Below, piece by piece: positions 1-5,344 of a stretch of 5,344 nucleotides of DNA. Made by a program: the position numbers and the translations under genes. The stretch is from Flavobacteriaceae bacterium (lineage in GTDB: Bacteria; Bacteroidota; Bacteroidia; Flavobacteriales; Flavobacteriaceae): the NCBI GenBank assembly GCA_018623955.1, contig JAAZUX010000075.1:1-5344 (forward strand), written 5' to 3'. Under the pieces are notes generated by a model. It saw only the letters and a program-made list of their open reading frames with translations. It ran no database searches and was not told the DNA's origin. Every line of letters starts with the position of its first letter. Position 1 is the first letter of the stretch.

Positions 1-633
1 ACTTTGTACCGACCTTTTATCACCAGCGACAGTCTTTTTACCCGTCTGCTACAAGATCGTATTCAACGTCCTGTAAAATTGATGGAAGAATCTCACAGCC
101 CCCAAAACTGGGACATATTGTACTCGAATCAGGAAGCCATGCTCTTCAAAGCCCTGCTTCAGGAGAGTGACAATGGAGTAGCAGAGGCTTTACTTCACAT
201 GATCTCTCAAACTACCTTTGATGAGATGAATGTCCAAAAAACGATTGACACCCTTAAAGTACAATGGAATCAATGGTTACCCGACCCCATTGAATGGGTA
301 GATGGCTCCGGAGTCTCCCGTTACAACATGATCACACCCCGGACATTGATCGCTGTCCTCAAAAAAATATACCAGGAAGTAGGACTTGAAACCGTAAAAA
401 ATTATTTTCCCAAAAGTGCAACTTCAGGAACTTTAAAAGACTACCCTCTACAAGAAGTATATGCCAAAACAGGTACCCTGCGGCACAACCACAACCTTTC
501 AGGATATTGGATCAGCAACAGAGGAAATGTCTATGTCTTTTCTATCATGGCCAACCATTTTACGGCACCCACTGACGAAATTAGAGAGGGCATCAGTAAG
601 TTGATAAGACAATTTCAAAAAAAACTAAAGTAA
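1..633 (+). CDS. dacB: D-alanyl-D-alanine carboxypeptidase/endopeptidase (PBP4, peptidase S13), C-terminal part
   Basis: This is the C-terminal 210 codons of a penicillin-binding protein 4-type enzyme. It is open at the left window edge, and the in-frame TTG at position 4 is not a real start. In this family a periplasmic serine enzyme trims or hydrolyses D-Ala-containing peptide bonds in peptidoglycan. Two of the three active-site motifs are visible: SDN at 166-174 (within QESDNGVAEALL) and KTG at 466-474 (within YAKTGTLRHNHNLSGY). Between them lies DGSGVSRYNMITP, from about position 301, a stretch typical of S13 enzymes. The SxxK motif with the nucleophilic Ser would lie upstream, outside the window. 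The C-terminus appears intact and ends in a basic tail (QFQKKLK). The next gene starts 68 nt downstream on the same strand; no terminator is visible between them, so read-through is possible. The family call is firm. Whether the complete gene is functional cannot be judged here. Confidence 0.9.
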   Translation, partial: TLYRPFITSDSLFTRLLQDRIQRPVKLMEESHSPQNWDILYSNQEAMLFKALLQESDNGVAEALLHMISQTTFDEMNVQKTIDTLKVQWNQWLPDPIEWVDGSGVSRYNMITPRTLIAVLKKIYQEVGLETVKNYFPKSATSGTLKDYPLQEVYAKTGTLRHNHNLSGYWISNRGNVYVFSIMANHFTAPTDEIREGISKLIRQFQKKLK

Positions 634-701
634 TTTTCATGCCCGAATTGGCTCCCATATCCAACCATTAATTAACTTAAATACACCAAAAACCAAGCAT
701 C

Positions 702-2087
702 ATGAATTTTAGGGATTTTATTTTAACACTGTGCGTGACTTTCTTAACCAAAGCGTATACCCAAAAAACCCTTCCCGTAAACCCTATCCCCAACAAAGCA
801 CAATTGGCGTGGCAAAAAGCTGAACTGGGTGCAGTTTTTCATTACGACCTCCATGTTTTTGACAACAAAAAATACCGACAAACCGGAACATCCGGCAACA
901 GGATCAACCCCATACCCGACCATCAAATTTTCAATCCTGAACAATTGGATACCGATCAATGGATTAAGGCCATCAAAAAAGCAGGATTCAAATTTGCCCT
1001 CCTCACCGCTACCCACGAAACCGGATTCGCCTTATATCCATCTGACGTAAATCCCTACAGTGTCAAAACCCTCAAATGGAAAGATGGCAAAGGTGATATC
1101 GTAAGAGATTTTGTAAATTCTTGCAGGAAATACGGAATACAACCCGGAATATATGTAGGGATACGATGGAATTCTTTTTTTGGCGTACACGATTTTAAAG
1201 TTAATGGGGCTGGTGAGTTTCAAAAGAAACGCCAGGCCTATTACAACCAAATGGTAGAGGGTATGGTAACGGAGCTATGCACCCGATACGGCCCGCTATT
1301 CGAAATATGGTTTGACGGTGGAGCCAGTCACCCCGATCTGGGAGCCCCGGATGTTCTTCCCATTGTAAAAAAATACCAGCCCGACTGTTTATTCTACCAC
1401 AACAACCAATTGGCTGAGGCCCGATGGGGGGGGTCTGAATCGGGAACTGTACCCTACCCGTGTTGGGCGACTTTTCCAACCCCTTATTCCCATAGCGGAG
1501 ACACCAACGCAGATCACATCAATTTATTAAAACACGGTGATCCTGACGGAGCCTATTGGATGCCTGCCATGTCCGATGCTCCGCTAAGAGGATACAATGG
1601 CAGACATGAGTGGTTTTGGGAACCCGGTGACGAGGAGCACATTTTCCCGCTGGGAGAGCTCATGCATATGTATTATAATTCCGTAGGGCACAATTCTACC
1701 TTGATCATGGGACTTACTCCCGACCCAAGGGGCTTACTGCCCGAAGCCGACGTAAAGCGTCTGGAGGAATGGGGAGCGGCCATCAAAAAAAACTTTTCAA
1801 AACCCATAGCTTCCACCTCCGCAAAAGGGGATCAAATTGTACTTTCATTAGACAACCCCCAAACCATAAGTAACATCGTCATTCAAGAAGACATCACTAT
1901 GGGTCAGCGGGTACGAGCCTACAGCATCCAAGCCTACACCAAAGGGCAGTGGAAAATCATCGCTCAGGGAGAAAGCATAGGACACAAAAGAATCCACCCA
2001 ATCCAACCCATAGAAGTGGAGCAATTAAAACTTGTAATCGACCAAAAAATTCTTCCACCCATCATAGAGCAGTTTAGTGTTTATTGA
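702..2087 (+). CDS. Secreted GH29 glycosidase, annotated as alpha-L-fucosidase, with variant active-site motifs
   Basis: This 461-residue protein has an export signal (MNFRDFILTLCVTFLTKAYTQ, likely cleaved near residue 20). A GH29 (beta/alpha)8 barrel covers about residues 35-360, and a C-terminal beta-sandwich about 370-461. GH29 enzymes release alpha-L-fucose from glycans by a retaining mechanism. The catalytic nucleophile is predicted to be Asp205 in EIWFDGG, with Trp203 two residues before it as usual. His47 (GAVFHYD) and His105 (ATHETGF) match fucose-binding histidines. YYNSVGHNSTLIMGLTPD and the C-terminal QEDITMGQRVRAY resemble GH29 subfamily B. Two departures stand out: THETGF replaces the common KHHDGF, and PAMSDAPLRG replaces PAECDVSIRP, so the usual acid/base Glu position is Met290; Glu303 or Glu307 nearby could substitute. 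The ATG at 702 is supported by the signal peptide directly after it. The gene converges with the symporter gene, 56 nt away. The family call is strong. Fucose specificity is an inference. Confidence 0.9.
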   Translation: MNFRDFILTLCVTFLTKAYTQKTLPVNPIPNKAQLAWQKAELGAVFHYDLHVFDNKKYRQTGTSGNRINPIPDHQIFNPEQLDTDQWIKAIKKAGFKFALLTATHETGFALYPSDVNPYSVKTLKWKDGKGDIVRDFVNSCRKYGIQPGIYVGIRWNSFFGVHDFKVNGAGEFQKKRQAYYNQMVEGMVTELCTRYGPLFEIWFDGGASHPDLGAPDVLPIVKKYQPDCLFYHNNQLAEARWGGSESGTVPYPCWATFPTPYSHSGDTNADHINLLKHGDPDGAYWMPAMSDAPLRGYNGRHEWFWEPGDEEHIFPLGELMHMYYNSVGHNSTLIMGLTPDPRGLLPEADVKRLEEWGAAIKKNFSKPIASTSAKGDQIVLSLDNPQTISNIVIQEDITMGQRVRAYSIQAYTKGQWKIIAQGESIGHKRIHPIQPIEVEQLKLVIDQKILPPIIEQFSVY

Positions 2088-2143
2088 TCTTTTCACGAAA
2101 GGATTTAAGAAACTTCTTTTCCCATTTCAATGGAGATAAACGC

Positions 2144-3595
2144 TCAGTTTTCCCTTTTTTTCTCTTTTAAAAAATACATCAGTATTCCTGTCAGGAAAAT
2201 GGCTAATGTCCCAATAACCGTCGTAAGGTAGGAATGAGCCAGTGGTTCGCGTTCCGGAAATATGACAGAGTACAAGGTCAATAACAAAATGGCCAAAATG
2301 CCTACAACAAGTCCAATTACGGCATGTGAATTGCGCTTTATATTTGAGAAAATACCCAATAAAAACAAACCCAGCATACCCCCACTCAAAATGGAAGCGT
2401 ATTTCCACCAAACATCAAGAATGCTTTTTACGTCAATCATGACCCATGCGATCAAAATGGAGATCAAACAAATCACAACGGTGCTTCCGTACAAAAACCA
2501 AAGTTTTTGATTTTCACCGGCATTTTTCTTAAAATAGTCTGTCAATAAAACGGTAGAGGTGCTGTTAAAACTGGTGGAAATGGAACTCATTCCGGCAGCA
2601 AAAATAGAGGCGATCAACAAACCCGAAACCCCTTGAGGGAGCTCGTTAACGATAAAATGAGGAAAAACTTTGTCGGGTGCATTGACCAAACCCTCGGGCA
2701 AACCACTGTTAACCTTATAATAGGCATATAAAGCAGTTCCGATAAACAAGAAAATAGCCGATACGGGCAAGTACAACATCCCTCCGTAAAAGGCAGATTT
2801 TTTGGCATTGGTATCAGAGGAAGAAACTAGATATCGTTGGATATAGTTTTGGTCAATCCCAAAATTTTGGAGGTTGATGAATATCCCATAGATAAATACC
2901 ACCCAAAAAGTAGGTTCGATGATGGAACCCCCAAAGTCTCCCAAACTGAATTTATGATCCTCTATGGCCACTTCAAAAAGCTGGCCAGGCCCCTCGGGCA
3001 TGCCCGAAACTAAAATGGCGACACAAAAGACGGCTCCCAATATCAAAACGATCCCCTGAATGGCATCGGTCCACAAAACAGCCTCTATACCACCAATGAT
3101 CGAGTAAATCGTAACAAATACTCCTGTAAAAACGATGACCGTTACCATGTCCCAACCCAGTATCATGTTGATGGCCAGTGCCAACAAATAAATGATGGTA
3201 CCCACCCGCATCAATTGGGTGGCAATGTAGCATAGAGAAACATAGATCTTGGCCCAAGGGCCAAAACGTTGTTCCATATAGGTATAGGCAGACGAACTGT
3301 TGATCCTGCAGTAAACGGGAACAAAATACCGGACCGTAATCAGCGCTGCGATGGGAATGGAAAGACTGAATACAAAGGCGTTCCAATTCGTCCCATAGGC
3401 ACTGCCCGGCAAAGCCAAATAGCTGATACTGCTAACAAAGGTCGCAAAGATGGAAAGGGTTACCACCCACTGCGGTGTTCTACCCGATCCCAAAGTGAAA
3501 GACTTTGAAGTGCGTTTCTTAGAGAAAAAAATAACGCTCAAATAAAGCGTACCCATCAGATAGCCTAAAAAAACGATCAAATCAATACTGCTCAT
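2144..3595 (-). CDS. Sodium:solute symporter (SSS family, SiaT-like), probable sugar or sugar-acid importer
   Basis: This is an inner-membrane Na+-coupled symporter of 483 residues with the LeuT-type fold and about 13 predicted membrane helices (first at residues 4-24, last at 455-476), followed by a charged tail KEKKREN. The SSS signature is clear at residues 168-187 (GGIEAVLWTDAIQG then a hydrophobic run). The sodium-site helix is FAAGMSSISTSFNS, with Ser337, Ser340 and Thr341 as likely Na2 ligands. From memory it aligns without gaps, at a constant offset of 5, over much of its N-terminal half to the Proteus mirabilis sialic acid transporter SiaT, keeping Arg130 and Asp177. However, SiaT Thr58 and Gln82 become Phe53 and Ser77, so the substrate is uncertain. 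I chose ATG at 3595. A GTG two codons upstream (3599-3601) is also in frame. The start lies 12 nt after the stop of the sialidase-fold gene, so the two are almost certainly co-transcribed, which suggests import of a sugar that the enzyme releases. Confidence 0.9.
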   Translation of the reverse strand: MSSIDLIVFLGYLMGTLYLSVIFFSKKRTSKSFTLGSGRTPQWVVTLSIFATFVSSISYLALPGSAYGTNWNAFVFSLSIPIAALITVRYFVPVYCRINSSSAYTYMEQRFGPWAKIYVSLCYIATQLMRVGTIIYLLALAINMILGWDMVTVIVFTGVFVTIYSIIGGIEAVLWTDAIQGIVLILGAVFCVAILVSGMPEGPGQLFEVAIEDHKFSLGDFGGSIIEPTFWVVFIYGIFINLQNFGIDQNYIQRYLVSSSDTNAKKSAFYGGMLYLPVSAIFLFIGTALYAYYKVNSGLPEGLVNAPDKVFPHFIVNELPQGVSGLLIASIFAAGMSSISTSFNSTSTVLLTDYFKKNAGENQKLWFLYGSTVVICLISILIAWVMIDVKSILDVWWKYASILSGGMLGLFLLGIFSNIKRNSHAVIGLVVGILAILLLTLYSVIFPEREPLAHSYLTTVIGTLAIFLTGILMYFLKEKKREN

Positions 3596-3607
3596 CGACA
3601 CTCAGGA

Positions 3608-4654
3608 TTAATCGAATTCCAGAACAACATGTTTGATGTTTTTTCTGTTATGGGTATAGCTGATATGAATTTTTCCATCGGTCGATTCAATTACAGCAGG
3701 ATAACTGAATTCTCCCTTTTTTTCATTCTCCAAAGACAATACCTCTTGCCAATTCTTACCGGTTTTGGAGAGGGCCACCGATAATTTTGAACGCCCTTTT
3801 TTTCCTTTTACTGTTGGATTATAGACCAACAAATGGTAGCCGTTGGATAGTGTAATGGCATCCGTTCCGGAATTGGGATTGGGAAGTTCGGTTCGGGTAA
3901 TGGAACCCCAAGTATCACCATTGTCATCCGAAAAGGCTTGCATGACGGAATTGTCTCTGCTCCTGCAAAGAACCTGAAGGTGCCGATCTCCCAATACCAA
4001 AATACTGGGCTGGATTACATTGAACTCCGTTTGAGGATCAATGGGGATTTTGGTCCACGACTTTCCGTCGTCAGTACTTTTTTCTACATGAACTTTCCAA
4101 TTCAACCCCTGAGCAGTTATGGTTTCGGTACTCGAAGGAGAAAGTATGGTTCCATCATTCAACTGGATGGGTTTGTTCTTGATGGGGCCCAGAATATCCC
4201 GAGGAAGTCTTATTCCTTCAGACCATGTTTTTCCCTTATCATCAGAAGTTTTCACCATACCCCACCATTCGCGTGGAGAAGGACCCACTTTATAAAATAA
4301 CCTCAATGTACCGGCTTGGGATTGAAATAAAACCGGGTTCCAACAGGGATAGAGTTCTTGATCAGCCGACACACCGGTATCGATCAATTGAGGGGCGTTC
4401 CATTGCTTTCCGTCTGAATGCGAAAGCCAAATAGAAACATCGTTCTTGCCTTCTCTGGAACCTCCAAAGGCAGCGACCAAAAATTTGTTTTCAGTCACCT
4501 CAACAATGGTAGAAGCATGACACTCTTTAAATGGAGGCGTGTCATAGACCATAATTTCACTTTTCTTTACCAAAATCAATTGAGCAGCTAGGGAGGGTGA
4601 AAAAATAAAAGACAAGATAAAAACTAAGGCAGACGGAATATTTAAAGTTGACAT
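3608..4654 (-). CDS. Exported sialidase-fold (BNR/Asp-box, BNR_2-type) protein
   Basis: This 348-residue protein begins with a hydrophobic export signal (IPSALVFILSFIFSPSLAA, likely cleaved after Ala24, before Gln25); the signal is unusual in having no Lys or Arg before its core. The rest reads as a single beta-propeller. Three canonical Asp boxes (SxDxGxxW) occur at residues 137-144, 193-200 and 242-249, and two degenerate ones near 78-85 and 296-302. Conserved blocks of the BNR_2 group are visible: ECHAST (44-49), FGGSREGKNDVSIW, YKVGPSPREWWG, CRSRDN (230-235) and FSYPAVIESTDGKIHISYTHNR (split at 316-337). It lacks the N-terminal (F/Y)RIP Arg motif of GH33 sialidases. Exo-sialidase activity is thus only one option; this fold also hosts other glycosidases and polysaccharide lyases. 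It is the first gene of a two-gene unit with the symporter. The ATG at 4654 sits directly before the signal sequence; no Shine-Dalgarno is evident. Confidence 0.85.
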   Translation of the reverse strand: MSTLNIPSALVFILSFIFSPSLAAQLILVKKSEIMVYDTPPFKECHASTIVEVTENKFLVAAFGGSREGKNDVSIWLSHSDGKQWNAPQLIDTGVSADQELYPCWNPVLFQSQAGTLRLFYKVGPSPREWWGMVKTSDDKGKTWSEGIRLPRDILGPIKNKPIQLNDGTILSPSSTETITAQGLNWKVHVEKSTDDGKSWTKIPIDPQTEFNVIQPSILVLGDRHLQVLCRSRDNSVMQAFSDDNGDTWGSITRTELPNPNSGTDAITLSNGYHLLVYNPTVKGKKGRSKLSVALSKTGKNWQEVLSLENEKKGEFSYPAVIESTDGKIHISYTHNRKNIKHVVLEFD

Positions 4655-4782
4655 TTGTTATTCTAATTACACTCTAATGTATAAAAAATACAAATGTTGA
4701 TGCACCTTTATTGAAATGCTTTAATAATTAAGTCGGATGGATCAGGCTTTTTAAGGGGAAAGAACCTTTGATCGTTTTAAAC

Positions 4783-4804
4783 AAAAAAACACTAATAAAC
4801 AGTG
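4783..4804 (-). terminator. Probable Rho-independent terminator after yqeY
   Basis: Read on the minus strand, a 5-bp stem CACTG/TAGTG (one G-T wobble) encloses the 5-nt loop TTTAT and is followed immediately by seven T residues. It begins only 3 nt after the yqeY stop codon. The stem is short, but the position and the T tract make it a credible end for the ftsZ-yqeY transcript, isolating it from the sialidase-fold/symporter unit downstream. Confidence 0.55.
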
Positions 4805-4807
4805 ATT

Positions 4808-5260
4808 TTAATTGTTTAATTTTTGTTTGACGATGGTTGAGATGGTTTTACCATCTGCCTTTCCTGCCATTTCTTTACTGGCCATTCCCATGACTTTACC
4901 CATATCTTTCATTCCCTGGGCTCCTGTTTTGGCAACGATTTCGTCAATGATTTGTTCAATGTCTTGCTGAGATAGTTGTTCTGGTAAAAATTGGGCGATC
5001 ACCTCAGCTTGGGCCTCCTCAGGGGCAGCAAGATCATCGCGATTTTGTTCTTTAAAAATCACCGCACTGTCTTTGCGCTGCTTTACCAGTTTTTGAAGTA
5101 ATTTGATTTCTTCCTCTTCGGAGAGATCAGCATCTCCTGCAGTTGCAGTTTTGGCCAAAAGCACTGCCGATTTTATGGCTCTTAATGCTTCGAGCTTTAA
5201 AGAGTCTTTGGCACGCATTGCGGCTTTGAGTTCGTCAGTTAGGGAATTGAGTAAAGACAT
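4808..5260 (-). CDS. yqeY: GatB/YqeY domain-containing protein
   Basis: This is a 150-residue cytoplasmic protein, the usual full length for stand-alone YqeY proteins. The domain resembles the helical tail of GatB, the tRNA-dependent amidotransferase subunit; the cellular role of the free-standing protein is not established. Visible family features are an N-terminal helical part (LTDELKAAMRAKDSLKLEALRAIKSA), an acidic stretch (LSEEEE, 46-51), the block FLPEQLS at 91-97, and the C-terminal MGKVMG (120-125) and GKADGKTIS (133-141) motifs. The first half is charged and helical with no signal peptide. ATG at 5260 is the natural start: it lies just 6 nt after the ftsZ stop codon. This tight spacing and the shared strand indicate co-transcription with ftsZ, an arrangement I recognise as common in Flavobacteriia. 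A terminator-like hairpin follows directly. Confidence 0.93.
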   Translation of the reverse strand: MSLLNSLTDELKAAMRAKDSLKLEALRAIKSAVLLAKTATAGDADLSEEEEIKLLQKLVKQRKDSAVIFKEQNRDDLAAPEEAQAEVIAQFLPEQLSQQDIEQIIDEIVAKTGAQGMKDMGKVMGMASKEMAGKADGKTISTIVKQKLNN

Positions 5261-5266
5261 AAATTA

Positions 5267-5344
5267 TTAATCTACATTATCGTGCAAAAAAGAGTTATTG
5301 GATCTCAATTGTATTTCGTCATTTTTATCATTATCGACCGACAA
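5267..5344 (-). CDS. ftsZ: Cell division protein FtsZ, extreme C-terminal tail (partial)
   Basis: Only the last 25 codons and the TAA stop lie in the window; the rest is beyond the right edge. The encoded tail is acidic, then ends IQLRSNNSFLHDNVD, which I recognise as the conserved C-terminal peptide of FtsZ in Flavobacteriaceae. In FtsZ generally, this terminal peptide follows a disordered linker and binds partners such as FtsA that tether the Z-ring to the membrane; that the flavobacterial peptide does the same is an inference. The stop is doubled (TAA TAA, 5264-5269), and yqeY starts in the same frame 6 nt after the first stop. The identification rests on a short peptide recalled from memory, supported by the yqeY neighbour. 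The fragment is too short to show the GTPase domain. Confidence 0.8.
   Translation of the reverse strand: MSVDNDKNDEIQLRSNNSFLHDNVD

Noticed and set aside
2088..2133. Small hairpins in the convergent gap (TCTTTT/AAAGGA at 2088-2103 and CCAT/ATGG at 2122-2133)
   Set aside because: The stems are four to six mostly A/T or wobble pairs, and neither is followed by a convincing T tract on either strand, so no terminator is claimed.
2973..3386. 137-codon minus-strand open frame inside the symporter gene
   Set aside because: It is an alternate-frame shadow of the symporter; its His- and Cys-rich translation matches no family and it lacks a credible start context.
3599..3601. GTG as an upstream start for the symporter
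   Set aside because: It adds only two residues (Met-Ser) and leaves 6 nt to the preceding stop; the ATG at 3595 matches usual start usage and homologue length better.
3938..4300. 120-codon plus-strand open frame opposite the sialidase-fold gene
   Set aside because: It is antisense to a well-supported coding sequence and its translation shows no recognisable domain.
4691..4698. Minus-strand AACATTTG resembling the Bacteroidota -7 promoter element (TAnnTTTG), about 36 bases upstream of the sialidase-fold gene
   Set aside because: The first base deviates and no TTG-type -33 element is found at the expected distance, so it is not listed as a promoter, although its position would be suitable.
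1..5344. CRISPR arrays, tRNA or rRNA genes, insertion sequences, attachment sites
   Set aside because: No repeated direct units, no recognisable RNA gene and no transposase-like coding sequence or flanking terminal repeats were seen on either strand.

Overview
The window looks like a chromosomal segment from a marine-type or gut-type Bacteroidota, most likely class Flavobacteriia. The best evidence is at the right edge. The last 25 codons of a gene on the minus strand end in IQLRSNNSFLHDNVD, which I recognise as the C-terminal tail of flavobacterial FtsZ. A GatB/YqeY-domain gene follows it directly. Moderate GC content, ATG starts without clear Shine-Dalgarno sequences and A/T-rich leaders fit the same group.

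Layout, left to right. Positions 1-633 (+) hold the C-terminal part of a PBP4-type D-Ala-D-Ala carboxypeptidase (DacB, peptidase S13), cut by the window edge. Positions 702-2087 (+) hold an exported GH29 glycosidase annotated as alpha-L-fucosidase. Converging on it from the right is a two-gene minus-strand unit: an exported sialidase-fold (BNR/Asp-box) protein at 3608-4654, followed 12 nt downstream by a sodium:solute symporter at 2144-3595. A terminator-like hairpin at 4783-4804 separates this unit from the end of the ftsZ-yqeY operon (4808-5344, minus strand). There is no gene-free stretch longer than about 155 bases.

Taken together, three carbohydrate-use genes (two secreted glycan-active enzymes and one Na+-coupled transporter) sit between housekeeping genes for wall remodelling (dacB) and cell division (ftsZ-yqeY). 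A reasonable inference is that the enzymes release a terminal sugar outside the cytoplasm and the symporter imports it. No SusC/SusD pair, regulator or sugar-catabolic gene is present, so this is a minimal cassette rather than a classical polysaccharide utilisation locus, and its substrate cannot be fixed from this window.

The most interesting points are in the enzymes. The GH29 protein keeps the nucleophile Asp but departs from the usual fucose-binding and acid/base motifs. The sialidase-fold protein lacks the N-terminal Arg motif of true sialidases. The symporter resembles SiaT sialic acid transporters but differs at key substrate-pocket positions. The 'fucosidase' and 'sialidase' names should therefore be treated as fold-level calls.
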